Origin: Oenanthe sinensis
Lineage: Eukaryota; Streptophyta; Magnoliopsida; Apiales; Apiaceae
Assembly: GCA_028671895.1 (NCBI GenBank)
Contig: CM053796.1
Coordinates: 26,038,860-26,102,859, forward strand
Direction of reading: 5' to 3'
DNA length: 64,000 nucleotides
Shown here: positions 11,218 to 21,859 of the stretch, piece by piece
Position numbering within the stretch: the stretch's first letter is position 1
How the letters are laid out: every line of letters starts with the position of its first letter
Program-made: the position numbers and the translations under genes
The notes under the pieces: model-generated
Told to the model about the DNA's origin: nothing
The model's database searches: none
What the model saw: the letters and a program-made list of their open reading frames with translations, nothing else

Positions 11218-13100
11218 TTGCATAACTGATTGCAGAGAAACGGGAAAAACATCCTAGTAATTGATAGTGGATGTTCTGCACACATGACTGGAAACAAATC
11301 CCTACTTTCAGAGTTTGAGGAGAAGGCTGACCCAGAAATATCTTATGGAGATGGTAACATAGGAAGAATACTGGGATATGGAAATATTGTGATTGGAAAT
11401 GTCATCATTGAAAATGTAGCTCTGGTTGAAGGACTCAAGCACAATCTCTTGAGTGTGAGTCAAATGAAAGACATAGGTTATTCTATGGAATTTCATGAAA
11501 CACATTGTGAAGTCAAAAGCAACAAGACTGGCAAAGTGGTTTTAATTGATTACAGACCTAACAATCTATTTGAAGCTAGCTTGGAGGTAAACTCTGATGG
11601 TCCTTCAACATGTTTACTTGGAAAAGCATCAACATTGGAAAGCTGGAATTGGCACAAAAAGTTATGCCATTTGAACTTTGGAAATATTAATGAGTTAGTC
11701 AAGAAGGATCTTTTAAGAGGTATTCCTAAAGTTCAATTTCATCTTGATGGATTCTGTGATTCTTGTCAAAATGTAAAACAAAGGAAGACATCTTTTAAAA
11801 GCAAGACTGAAAATTCTATTGAAGAACCTTTTCAGCTATTGCATCTTGATCTGTTTGGCCCTGTCAACATAATATCTATTGGAAAGAAGAAATATACTCT
11901 GCTGATAGTGGATGACTACACAAGATTTACCTGGGTATACTTCTTACACAAAAAGGATGAAACAGATGAGATCAATTTTGATCATATTGTTATGATTGAG
12001 AATAGATCACCATTCAAGGTAAAGATTCTAAGAAGTGATAATGGAACAAAGTTTAAGAACTCTGCAATGGATAAATTATGTTCAACCAAAGGAATCACTC
12101 AGCAATTCTCAGCATCTGGTACAACTCAACAAAATGGTGTAGTTGAGAGAAAGAATAGAACCCTAATTGAAGCTACTAGAATAATGTTGGAAGCTGCAAA
12201 ACTTCCTACTTACTTCTGGGCAGAAACTGTGAATACTTCATGCATTACTCAGAAGTGTACCTTGATAAATAAGCATGAAGTAACTCCATATGAAATGATG
12301 AAGGGAAGAAAATCAAATGTGAAATACTTCCATATATTTGGAAATAAATGTTTTATTCTTAAAACTCATCCTGAGCAGTTGAAAAGTTTGAGCTCAAAAC
12401 AAATGAAGGTATTTTTATTGGTTATTCCACAACCTCCAAAACTTCTTCAAAGGCATTCAAAGTGTTTAATCTGAGAACTAAAGTAGTCATGGAATCTATA
12501 AATGTCTCTTTTGATGAAACAAAGATAACAGGATTACATGATGAAGAAGCTCATGAATCTCTGAGTTTTAAAAATGAATTGCTTAAAGGTCAACAAGATA
12601 TAGACTCTGATAATCTAAACTCTGAATCTCCAAACTCTGATAAAAAGGAAATAGTAATTCAAGATTTTGCACATGTTGAGGGGGAGTAACATCAATCTTC
12701 TACTAAAATTGCATAATCATCCTCAATCATTGAAATCTTAGAGTCTGACCAATCTCTGACGGAGACAAACTCTGACCAATCAAATTCCGAAGTAAGCACA
12801 ACTTCAGGGGGAGGATCAGCAGTCACTGAGGAATCATACTATGATGACACAAATCATGAAGAAGTTTCTAGATCAAGAAATCTTTCTTATCCAAGGAAAT
12901 GGACGAAAGATCATACACCTGATTTAATAATTGGTGATCTGGACAGTGGAGTGCAGATAAGGAAAGCAACTCAGAATGAATGTCTCTCTCATAGTTTGTT
13001 ATCTCAAACAGAGCCAAAGAAAGTTGAAGATGCTCTTAAGGATACAGACTGGGTTACTGCAATGCAGGAAGAATTGAATGAGTTTGAAAGAAATGAAGTT
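11218..13100 (+). pseudogene. Decayed copia protease-integrase of element A
   Basis: The reading 11230-12474 carries the aspartic protease motif VIDSGCSAHMTG (about 11260), the GAG-pre-integrase zinc region (HKKLCHLN ... CDSCQN) and an integrase core: Asp in HLDLFGPVN, Asp in RSDNGTKFKN, Glu in QQNGVVERKNRT. A frameshift near 12410 sends the rest to 12462-12689. The linker to reverse transcriptase contains AGGGGGAG (12680 and about 12805), an acidic Ser/Asp-rich part and the IIGDLDSGVQIRK signature. TGA replaces an expected Trp near 13100. Confidence 0.88.
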
Positions 13101-13650
13101 TGAACTCTTGTTCCAAGATCAAAGAATAGATCCATAGTTGGCACAAAATGGGTGTTGAGAAATAAGACAGACTCTGATGGGATCATAACAAGAAACAAAG
13201 AAAGGTTGGTTGCAAAAGGCTATTCACAACATGAAGGTATTGACTATGATGAAACTTTTGCTCCTGTTGCAAGGCTTGAATCAAGAAGAATATTTCTTGC
13301 TTATGATGCTCACAAGAAATTCAAGGTTTACCAAATGGATGTCAAAAGTGTCCTTCCCAATGGTGAACTTGAAGAAGAAGTCTATGTTGAACAACCTCCA
13401 GATTTTGTGGATCCAAAGTACCCAAATCATGTGTACAGGCTTGAAAAGGCTCTGTATGGTCTTAAACAAGCTCCAAGGGCCTGGTATGAAACACTAACTC
13501 AATTCTCAATGAAAAGTGGATTCACAAGAGGTACAATTGATAAAACCTTGTTTTATAAAAATCAGGGTAAAGATTTATTACTGGTTCAAATATATGTTTA
13601 TGATATTATATTTGGATCTACTAATGATAAACTCTATGAAATCTTTTAAA
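13101..13650 (+). pseudogene. Reverse transcriptase fragment of element A with altered active site
   Basis: The reading 13152-13649 holds typical copia RT blocks: KERLVAKGYSQHEGIDYDET, VYQMDVKSV, VYRLEKALYGLKQAPRAWYE and DKTLFYKNQGKDLLLVQIYV. The catalytic YVDD box reads YVYD (about 13593-13604), so the first active-site Asp of the pair is lost. A frameshift follows at about 13645. This copy would be inactive even if expressed. Confidence 0.9.
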
Positions 13651-14455
13651 ACTAATGTAGTATAGGTACCAAATGAGTATGATGAGAGAGATGAGCTATT
13701 TCTTGGGACTTCAGGTCAAACAGACTGATGAAGGAATTTTTATAACTCATTCCAAATATACAAGAAATTTTCTCACAAAAAATTTAACATATACGATTTC
13801 GCATCTGCTACAACTCCTATGACTACTGCAACCAAGCTAGTTCAAGATTCTGGTGAGTCTGTAGATATGACAATATAAAGAGGTATGATTGGCTCACTTC
13901 TTTACTTGACAACAAGTAGGTCAAATATCATGTTTGTAACTTGTCTTTGTGCTAGATTTCAGGCAAATCCAAGGGAACCTCATTTGATTGTTATAAAGAG
14001 GATTTTTATATATCTCAAAGGAACTATCAATCTTGGATTGTGATATCCTAGAGAACCTGACTTCAAACTCATAGATTATCTCAGATGTTGATTTTGCAGG
14101 ATGCAAAATAGACAAGAAAAGCACAAGTGAAAGTGTCGATTTCTAGGTGGAAGAATTGTCTCATGGTTTAGCAAGAAGCAGAAATCAATCTCTACTTCAA
14201 CTGTAGAGGCAGAATATATAGTTGCAGGAAGTTGTTGTGCTCAAATTCTATAGGTGATGAATCAACTGTTGGACTATGGTTTGAATTTTTCTAAAATTTC
14301 TATTTATTGTGATAACCAAAGTGCCATTGCAATGACAAGAAATCTAGTTCAACATTCCATGACAAATCACATCAGTATAAGATATCACTTCATAAGAGAG
14401 CATGTTATGGAAGGCACAATTGAGATGCATTTTGTACCAACAGACCAACAACTAG
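13651..14455 (+). pseudogene. RNase H domain of element A, 5' part
   Basis: Decayed RT-connection and RNase H sequence spread over several frames: MREMSYFLGLQVKQT, then RGMIGSLLYLTTSR, then at 14254-14455 the stretch MNQLLDYGLNFSKISIYCDN and SIRYHFIREHV. It stops abruptly after the FVPTDQQL motif where element B begins. The missing C-terminal part lies beyond B, at 21861-21945. Confidence 0.85.
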
Positions 14456-15236
14456 TGTTTTCCCAGTTGCACAAGTAGAAGGGGGGTTGAATACTTGTGT
14501 GTCTTTTCTTCCTGATTTAAAATCAACTCAATATCAATAAACAGATATGAATTAAGAACAAAGATCAAACACAAAGATATGAATAAGTACTGTTTGTATT
14601 ATTGATTTGTAAATACAAAACTCTCATAGAGTGTATACAAACCCTAGCAGCTTCTCTGTGTTTATCACAACAACTCTCTCTATCTCTATGCACTCACAAA
14701 GTTTCACTCAGACAAATTATGCTTCGACAACTTTACAATTAGGTTACATAGAGTTTATATAGAGAGCTGCCTATCAACTAATAATAGAAAGATAAATGAC
14801 AATATGAATATAATTCCTAATTATTAGTTGACAGTTTCCTTCTAGAATTCTCTTTCTTTCCCATAGCATATCTGCAATATATTTATCTTGATCTTCGAAG
14901 ACTTTCCATTCTTGTGATCTTCTTCCAAATTTAACTTTAACTGTATAGACTCTGAAATCTTCATACTCTGAAGATCTTCAGACTCTAATCATATGTAGAC
15001 TCTGATAGATCATAGACTCCGATAGTCTATAAACTCTGATCACCTTCCAGACTCTGATCTTCATGTAGACTCTGGCTTCACTTTCTATAGAAATTCTTCT
15101 AAGTACAAGTAACATGAATATTGACTATCTAGACTCTGATTATACATTTCAGAGACTAGAAAGATTTATTACAAATAAACTAAGCTAACCCCTGTTCTAA
15201 TATTTTGTACATCATCAAATGAATATATTCCTAACA
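14456..15236 (-). repeat. 3' LTR of element B
   Basis: On the minus strand it runs from TGTTAGGAATATATTCATTTG (15236) to a terminal ...CA at 14456, next to the polypurine tract at 15237-15250. It contains about nine copies or near-copies of AGACTCTGA (14945-15140) and the near-terminal ATTCAACCCCCCTTCTAC motif (14475-14494). Confidence 0.92.
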
Positions 15237-15250
15237 ATCTCCCCCTATTT
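15237..15250 (-). other. Polypurine tract of element B
   Basis: On the minus strand the sequence is AATAGGGGGAGAT directly before the LTR start TGTTAG, the site where plus-strand DNA synthesis begins. The same core precedes the 3' LTRs of A, C and E. Confidence 0.9.
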
Positions 15251-15361
15251 ATTCTTTATAAAATGTAAGCATAAATCAAGGTTTGATGATGTCAAAATTA
15301 AAGAATAAAACAATTAATCTAGAACAGTATAAAAGAATTATAAAGGAAAAAGAATTACTTC

Positions 15362-16176
15362 TCATTTAATCTTCTCAAAGGCTGGATTATTCTTCAAAAA
15401 TGAATTTAACATATTTTCCTCCACAATTGCAAGAGCTTCACCAACGAATTTCTTCAATTTCTTCATTTCTTCACTTGAACATTTGATTTGACAATAAGCT
15501 GCTCTCATATCATTTGCACTACTTTCTTGTTCTTTTAAATCCTTCAACATTAGAACACTAACTTTCCCATTTATAGGTTGAAATCCAAATTAATGACCCA
15601 CACCTTCTTGGAATTTGACTTGTTTTTCTTCTAATGGCATGGCTTGATCATTTCTCTCAGTATCAACATATTTTAAGGAAAATGTGCCCATTTGTCGATT
15701 TGCCTGTTTGTGCAAAGTCAGCTTCCTATCAATCTCCTTAAACCATTTATGTGTAACAGCTTCTTTGCTCTTATTAACTTCATAAGCAATTTGAAGGAGA
15801 AATCTAATATACTGCAATTCCTCATCCTGTTTGAAAAATATGAAGTTTGATTGACTTATCCATCTAGCTGATCCACTTCTAAAAAATAAACCAGCATCTC
15901 ATTCTTCACCTTTTCTGTGCCTCATTGTCCTCCTTGCATCTTCCTTTCAAAAATATTATAAACAATTTGAGCAGACACCACTTTGTTTAAGTGCTTCTGT
16001 GTGATCTTCTCAAACTGCCTATCTGTCAAGGATTGAGGATTCCTGGTTAGAGTAGATGTTCTGTCAATGTCAGATTCTTCAAGACCTGTCTTCTTTTTAG
16101 CTCTAAGTTGCAGATTTGATTGACTGCACTTCCAGTATGAAGGTTCTTGAGTTTCATCAGAGTCTGATTTCTTCCT
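15362..16176 (-). pseudogene. C-terminal part of the element B accessory ORF (beyond the first stop)
   Basis: The frame of the 16177-19395 ORF continues past its TAA for about 250 bp (KKSDSDETQEP ... NPQSLTDRQFEKITQKHL). It then shifts frame near 15925 and runs on through 15817-15590 and 15550-15362, with a TAA between them near 15588. The products resemble the end of the element A accessory ORF: NPQSL against DPHSL, ELQYIRFLL against KLEYVLYLL, and a final segment rich in Lys/Glu heptads. The shared order supports one long ancestral reading. Function unknown. Confidence 0.6.
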
Positions 16177-19100
16177 TTATTTATCAGAGTCTGACTTAGA
16201 TTCTGATTTCTCATGTCCAGTCCCTGACTGATGTATTTGAGATTTTGATAATACAGCCACTCCAGAATGCTTGAGTGATACATCACCAGGACCCCTAGGA
16301 CCATGAGAACTATCTCCATCATCACCATCTCTCCTCCTTTTAACTCCCCTTTTATCATCTCTGCATGTATCATCCTTATTTCTCCTGGAGGATGATTCAC
16401 CTCTCTTCTCCCCCTTTTTGACATCATCATTACCAATAACAGGGAAAATGATCTGTTCAAGAATTATGAAGATATTGGCCTGTGCTGCAATGACTGAATC
16501 AACCTTGTTGGTTAAATCATAGACTGTTGATTGAAGAGAAGCTTGAGTAGAAGTGATATTAGCTAGAGCATCCTTGAAGGCTTCCTCTTTGGATAATTGA
16601 AGGGAGTGAATTCTGTAAAATTTGGTACTGAGCAGAGAAGTAGTATTGTCAACACCAGTAAGTTTGGTTTGAATATGAGAGATGTCCTTGACCACACTAG
16701 CCAATTGTGCAGCAACACTCTCTGTCTCAGCTTTAACATCTCCATCTAGAGCTTGATCTTCTTCACCAGGGTAGTGACCATGTTCCTGGAGATATGATTT
16801 TTTCTGAAAAGCTTTCAGTATCTTAGACTGATAAATTTCCATAATACAAGCAAAATAATCTTTATCATTGATGCCTCTTTGCTGTGCAGACCCCCAAGAC
16901 TGAGGAAACACCTGATCAAAATAGACAAAAGAAAGGTGAACTTGATCATCATCTTCAGAAGTGCACTCCTCAGCAACAGGCTCAATCGTTGTAATTTGAA
17001 GTGTAGACTCTGGTAGTGGTGTAGACTCTGGTGGTGGTGTAGACTCTGAAACTGCAAACGGGACTATAGACCCTGACTCCTCCTGAGAGTTATCAGAGAC
17101 TGTATACTCTGGAAGTCGAGCCATTATAGGCATGATCAAAAGTGGTTCTTCTGACTTCAATGTTTCAGCCTCAGTTAAAGTGACAATGTTATCCACCAAA
17201 GCCTCCATGATTCTATCTGCTCTCCTTGCTAGAGAATCCACCAGATGATGTTGTGGTCTCTGTATAAATGACTTCTGAGCAGCAAGAGCCTCCTCCTTTT
17301 TTCCAATCTGCACAATCAAACATAGAGAATTTTCATCCATCCCCTGCTCCAACTCATTGGACCAACTCTTTGGAAAATCTTGATCCCAATAAGTAAAGCT
17401 AGGTTCAGGATACCCTAATCTCTCATTCTCACAGTGGGGTTGGGCACCCACTTTCTCAATCTCACTCAGGCTCCCTACAGCCTTTTCTACCTCTCCTTTT
17501 GCCTGGACCAGTGCCAGCCTCTCAGATATTTTTTCACTCATTTTGGAGGGTGCACTCAAGAATCCTACAGAAGAGGGGTTGAGAGATAATAATTGTGCTT
17601 CAATACCTGAACCACCTTGATGGAGGGGAACCCCTTCATAAGTCTGAAGGCTAGGGGTTTCCACCAAGGGGTGAGAAGCAACAGATTCTGAACCCTTACA
17701 ATCATCATCTTTCTTTTCAGAGTCTGTTGGCTCCAGTATTCCAGTCTCAGGGTCTACTCTAGACTCAGACTGCTTCAGTATGACTTCATTAGAAGCCAGA
17801 GTCTGAGTGTCACCATCTTTGACTGTTTGTGCATTAGACTCCCCCTCAAGGTGGATAGACTCTGATAGAAAATGATGGAAAATTTCTTCTTGAGTAACCA
17901 TCAGAGTCTGTCCTCCCATATCACTGGGATTCTCATTAGCATTTTGTTGAGTTGCCAAGGAGGGCCTAACAACATACTCCCCTGCCCCACTATCACCTAA
18001 CCTCTGACTAGGTGGTTCTTGTGTGGGTGAGACAGACTGAGCATCTTTATCACTAGTCACCACTGGTGCACTAGTCCCATCCTCCAACTGCCTGGTATCA
18101 CCTGCTACCTCCTGTGGTTCTACCATAGTTAATGCATCCAAGTGGCCATTGAAAAAAATCCTAGCATGGAGTGCATTGATGGCCTGGGCAAAAATCATGT
18201 GAAAGGAATCCTGCAGTTCCCTTGCAAGCTTCTGATAATATGAGCCCTTGGGTTGATCCAATCTACTTTCATAGGTTGGATAGATGTATTTGTTGGCCAC
18301 CTTTCCTACATTTTGGACAAGAAAATCAACCACCTTCTTTGAAAGAGGCTGAATAGTAGCAATCCAATCAATAACTGTCCTGTAGGTAATCCCTTGATCC
18401 CAAATTGCTTCATAGTCAAAAACTAGTTGCTCAATCTCAGTTTCCAACTTAGCAAAAGACTCTAATTCTCTCCTTTTGTAGATCTTAAGCTTTTTAGGCT
18501 TCTTCGTGATTTGCTGTTCAGAGTCTGGCACACCTAGTGCTTTGAGAACTTCAGTTGTTCTACTTTCTATGAGCCCATCTACTTTTTCTTGGAATGAAGA
18601 GTTGAATAGGTAGCTGTATAGATTTTTGACCACATCCTGTGCAGACAGTTGTAGCTCCTGTTCCATTCTCTTCCTTAGGGTTTCATAGGTTGAAAGAAAA
18701 TCCAGGACTTGAGATTTAGTCTGATAGTGCTCTGGATCTTCAACTGATTCCACCAAAGGATATAAGAATAGCAGTATCTCATCACTTGGAGTAAGGATCT
18801 CATCAATTAGACTTGAGGCTGCATCCACTGGCATTCCTTCCCAAAATGTGTCATGATCAGAGTCTAAAGGCAGTCTAGACTCTGACTCAACATTAGACTC
18901 TGGTTCAGGTGTTTTCTTGTTTTCAGAGTCTGGCTCTGCAGGAGCCTTGGGAGCATTTGTTTCCTGCAAAATAGGGTTAGTAACAAAAATAGGCTTGTGT
19001 GTGTGTGCAGAATAAGCCTTCCTTAACCTTTTGTACTTCTGAGCAAAAGATTTTTCAAGAGATTTAATTTGAGAATCCTGAGGTGCATTCCTAGGTTTTT

Positions 19101-19395
19101 CAGAGTCTGTAGCCTTTTCAGAGTCTACAGACTTGGCTTGAAGGTTAGAATCAAGTGTATCATGACCTTCTTTTAGCAAAGAAAGACCTTCAACAATTTG
19201 TTTCTCTAAAGGGTTGAGCTCCTCATCACTGTGATCATCTACTAGTTTGGTTTGAACCAATTTCCTCCTTTTTACAATAGGTGGCTTTTGAGAAACACAA
19301 GAGGTTGGTTTCCTAGTTCTAGGTTTTAGAGATTGTTTTGGTGAAAGGGATTGGGTTACTTGGGTAGGTGCAGAGGGACTCTCCATTACTTGTTC
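16177..19395 (-). CDS. Element B accessory ORF, main exon (about 1,073 residues)
   Basis: A long uninterrupted ORF in an element without its own pol. If unspliced it could start at the ATG at 19404; the preferred model splices it to 19461-20288 over a 65-bp intron. Early part: basic and Pro/Ser-rich (KPRTRKPTSC, VKRRKL, possible nuclear signals). Then an acidic Ser/Glu/Pro-rich region with repeated DSE/SDS motifs written by AGACTCTGA, a central helical part (near 18100-18600) and two WDQDFPKSW / FDQVFPQSW-like blocks. It closes with a predicted coiled coil (about 16440-16690) followed by KKGEKRGE and RRNKDD/KRRRDGDDG basic clusters. No transmembrane segment or signal peptide is visible, so an envelope role is unlikely. 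I recognise no enzyme motif. Same domain order as the ORF at 46251-50410. Confidence 0.8.
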   Translation of the reverse strand, partial: EQVMESPSAPTQVTQSLSPKQSLKPRTRKPTSCVSQKPPIVKRRKLVQTKLVDDHSDEELNPLEKQIVEGLSLLKEGHDTLDSNLQAKSVDSEKATDSEKPRNAPQDSQIKSLEKSFAQKYKRLRKAYSAHTHKPIFVTNPILQETNAPKAPAEPDSENKKTPEPESNVESESRLPLDSDHDTFWEGMPVDAASSLIDEILTPSDEILLFLYPLVESVEDPEHYQTKSQVLDFLSTYETLRKRMEQELQLSAQDVVKNLYSYLFNSSFQEKVDGLIESRTTEVLKALGVPDSEQQITKKPKKLKIYKRRELESFAKLETEIEQLVFDYEAIWDQGITYRTVIDWIATIQPLSKKVVDFLVQNVGKVANKYIYPTYESRLDQPKGSYYQKLARELQDSFHMIFAQAINALHARIFFNGHLDALTMVEPQEVAGDTRQLEDGTSAPVVTSDKDAQSVSPTQEPPSQRLGDSGAGEYVVRPSLATQQNANENPSDMGGQTLMVTQEEIFHHFLSESIHLEGESNAQTVKDGDTQTLASNEVILKQSESRVDPETGILEPTDSEKKDDDCKGSESVASHPLVETPSLQTYEGVPLHQGGSGIEAQLLSLNPSSVGFLSAPSKMSEKISERLALVQAKGEVEKAVGSLSEIEKVGAQPHCENERLGYPEPSFTYWDQDFPKSWSNELEQGMDENSLCLIVQIGKKEEALAAQKSFIQRPQHHLVDSLARRADRIMEALVDNIVTLTEAETLKSEEPLLIMPIMARLPEYTVSDNSQEESGSIVPFAVSESTPPPESTPLPESTLQITTIEPVAEECTSEDDDQVHLSFVYFDQVFPQSWGSAQQRGINDKDYFACIMEIYQSKILKAFQKKSYLQEHGHYPGEEDQALDGDVKAETESVAAQLASVVKDISHIQTKLTGVDNTTSLLSTKFYRIHSLQLSKEEAFKDALANITSTQASLQSTVYDLTNKVDSVIAAQANIFIILEQIIFPVIGNDDVKKGEKRGESSSRRNKDDTCRDDKRGVKRRRDGDDGDSSHGPRGPGDVSLKHSGVAVLSKSQIHQSGTGHEKSESKSDSDK

Positions 19396-19460
19396 CTGCA
19401 CCATTTCACCACAAAAAAAGAAGCATTGTAGATAGAAGGTTTGTAGGTTGAGAGTTTTAC
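19396..19460 (-). other. Predicted 65-bp intron in the accessory ORF of B
   Basis: On the minus strand, CAG|GTAAAACTC (19460) and a T-rich tract then GGTGCAG|GAA (19396) flank 65 bp. Removing it joins the N-terminal domain ORF (ending ...YPQVIQ) to EQVMESPS of the large ORF in frame; unspliced, the upstream ORF stops at 19386. The alternative is a simple frameshift. The length is near the lower limit for plant introns. Confidence 0.5.
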
Positions 19461-20288
19461 CTGGATTACCTGTGGATATTTCATGGCAGGTAGACTCTGT
19501 TTCTTGTCATCAATTCTCTTAATGTCAGGGAATATTCTTCTTTGCTGTTTGTATGCCTGCACACAGCAATCATCTGCCAACTTGGTTGACATGTCAGGAA
19601 TGAAGTGGTTGAGGAGAATCATAAGAAATCTATAGTAGTAGACCTTTTTCCTCCCCTCATGCACATTATTTAATTTTGCTCCCATTTGAGTGAGCAATAT
19701 ATCACCAATGTTAATCACTTTATCAAATAGGAGACTGTGACCAATTTGATAAGTAATAGTAGTAATAGCATCAAAGCCACTACATTTTCCAGTAAAACAC
19801 TTAGCAAGTTGATCAAAGAAAAAGGACCATTCCTTTCTTAAATATGGCCTAGTTATTTTACTCATGTTATCTAAACTAGCAGAATAACCTATTGTTTTGA
19901 ACATGCTTTTAATGTCATCATCAGATACAACATTATCAAAAAAAGACTTAACAGGCAGTTTAAACACAGAATTAAGTATATCTGCAGTTACATCAAATGT
20001 AGTGGAGCCAAAGGTAAACATGATTTTACCTGGTTGATCCTGAGAAGGATCAACTACCTTTGCAGAGCTCCAAGCTTGTGAAACAACATCTATATGAATC
20101 ACTGGTGATGCCTTGAGTATATAACTGAGCTCACTCTGCTACAAGAAATCCATCATAGGATAGTAATCAGTATCTACCCATTTCTTGTCGCCGAGGGCTG
20201 CCACATGGTTAGTGGTCATGAACTCAAAGTCTCCAAAGGTGAATGCGATAGCTTTGGGTCCCCTCATGATAGTTGAGATAACAACCAT
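19461..20288 (-). pseudogene. Element B accessory ORF, N-terminal domain exon (one in-frame TAG)
   Basis: Starts at ATG 20288 after a leader with AAACCCTAG and pyrimidine runs, and is in frame with 20102-19386. A single TAG at 20139-20141 (codon 50) interrupts it. The domain reads AFTFGDFEFMTTNH ... ILKASPVIHIDVVSQAW ... GKIMFTFGSTTFDVTADIL ... ITRPYLRKEWSFFFDQLAKC ... YYYRFLMILLNHFIPD. The same order of blocks occurs in element A (22513-23350), element E (46251-47040) and the fragment at 53478-54525. I recall similar domains annotated as plant transposon protein or uncharacterised in other eudicots, from memory and unchecked. Function unknown. Confidence 0.72.
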
Positions 20289-20761
20289 TGAAATTGTTGA
20301 GGTGAAAGTGATGAATGCACTTGAAGAATTTAGCTAGGGTTCATAAAAAGCTCTGTGATTAATTTTGCCTTAGAAAAAAAATAGCAATAAACAAATGAGT
20401 AAAATGTATGAAAATTTTCTATTTTATTTGAATTGCATACAATACACATGAGTCTACAGCCTATCTCCAGTAAAAAATAACTGTTACCGCCTATTTCAAG
20501 TCATTTGAACAGTTTAAACACAATCAGAGTCCGCAGATGCGAATTTGAACCGATTCAGAGTCTAGGCGATATTTTTCTCAGAGTCTACAGACTCTCAGAG
20601 TCTACAGACTACTCAGAGTCTACAGACTCGTCAGAGTCTAAAAACTAGACTCTGTCAAGATAAAGTACCAAACAAAATTTTACAATAATAATTAATTACA
20701 ATGTGTTAAAACATGAATTATAATTAAAGTACATACCTTGCTTCTTGTAATTTGTAATCAC
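20289..20761 (-). promoter_or_regulatory. Pol-to-aORF spacer of element B with LTR-type motif array
   Basis: Non-coding. 20524-20659 is an array of CAGAGTCTACAGACT units, an AGACTCTG motif in both orientations; the same octamer is clustered in this element's LTR. A leader follows with AAACCCTAG and T/C-rich runs, then the aORF ATG at 20288. I infer an internal promoter or enhancer for the aORF; there is no expression evidence. Confidence 0.45.
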
Positions 20762-21040
20762 TTACATGTTTAACATACCTAATTCACTTACCAGTCTGAG
20801 AAAGGTAGACTCATCAAGTGGTTTTGTCAAAATGTCTGCAATCTGTCTGTCAGTTGGAACATAGTGAAGTGTCACAGTACCATTTTCAACATGTTCTCTA
20901 ATAAAATGATACCTGGCATCAATGTGCTTTGTTCTGGAATGTTGGACTAGATTCTCTGCAATTTTAATAGCACTGATATTATCACAATACATAGGAATAT
21001 TTGAGAATGTTAGTCCATAATCAAGTAATTGATTTCTCAT
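20762..21040 (-). pseudogene. RNase H C-terminal remnant of element B pol
   Basis: The last ~90 residues of a copia polyprotein: NQLLDYGLTFSNIPMYCDN, HSRTKHIDARYHFIREHVE, VPTDRQIADILTKPLDE, ending GMLNM and a stop. Everything upstream in gag-pol is gone, since the primer site begins about 25 bp away. The fragment lacks most catalytic residues and marks where the deletion ended. Confidence 0.9.
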
Positions 21041-21062
21041 CCACAGAATTTGAGAATGTTAG

Positions 21063-21076
21063 GCTCTGATACCAAT
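21063..21076 (-). other. Primer binding site of element B
   Basis: On the minus strand it reads ATTGGTATCAGAGC, next to the 5' LTR end at 21077. It matches the 3' end of initiator Met-tRNA, so B keeps the cis signals needed for reverse transcription despite losing pol. Confidence 0.9.
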
Positions 21077-21859
21077 TTTTTTCCCAGTTGCATAAGTAGA
21101 AGGGGGGGGTTTAATACTTGTGTGTTTTTTTTGCCTGGTTTAAAATCAACTCAATATCAATAAACAGATATGAATTAAGAACAAAGATCAAACACAAAGA
21201 TATGAATAAGTACTGTTTGTATTATTGATTTGTAAATACAAAACTCTCCTAGGGTGTACACAAACCCTAGCAGCTTCTCTGTGTTTATCACAACAACTCT
21301 CTCTATCTCTATGCACTCACAAAGTTTCACTCAGACAAATTATTCTTCGACAACTTTACAATTAGGTTACATAGAGTTTATATAGAGAGCTACCTATCAA
21401 CTAATAACAGAAAGATAAATTATAATATGAATATAATTTCTAATTATTAGTTGACAGTTTCCTTCTAGAATTCTCTTTCTTTCCCATAGCATATCTACAA
21501 TATATTTATCTTGATCTTCGAAGACTTTCCATTCCTGTGATCTTCTTCCAAATTTAACTTTAACTGTATAGACTCTGAAATCTTCATACTCTGAAGATCT
21601 TCAGACTCTGATCATATGTAGACTCTGATAGATCTTAGACTCCGGTAGTCTATAGACTCTGATCACCTTCCAGACTCTGATCTTCATGTAGACTCTGGCT
21701 TAACTTTCTACAGAAATTCTTCTAAGTACAATTAACATGAATATTGACTATCTAGACTCTGATTATACATTTCAGAGAGTAGAAAGATTTATTGCAAATA
21801 AACTAAGCTAACCCCTGTTCTAATATTTTGTACATCATCAAATGAATATATTCCTAACA
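21077..21859 (-). repeat. 5' LTR of element B
   Basis: Nearly identical to 14456-15236 across its length, with the same AGACTCTGA cluster (21565-21770). The first base pair of the terminal TG (plus-strand view) is changed to TT at 21077-21078. Confidence 0.92.

Larger units (their letters stand above)
14456..21859 (-). mobile_element. Element B: gag/pol-deleted Sirevirus-like element carrying a long accessory ORF
   Basis: Two ~782-bp LTRs (14456-15236, 21077-21859) bound a minus-strand element with primer site, an RNase H remnant, a spacer, the accessory ORF and a polypurine tract. Gag, protease, integrase and RT are missing: the primer site sits about 20 bp from the RNase H tail. By eye the two LTRs differ at about 25 positions, so insertion is far younger than element A. 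Flanks ACTAG and GCTAA do not match; a small flank deletion could explain this. B must have moved using proteins from elsewhere. Confidence 0.88.

Noticed and set aside
16047..16460. 137-codon minus-strand ORF overlapping the end of the B accessory ORF
   Set aside because: It is a shifted-frame shadow of the larger ORF at 16177-19395, whose domain order matches elements A and E.
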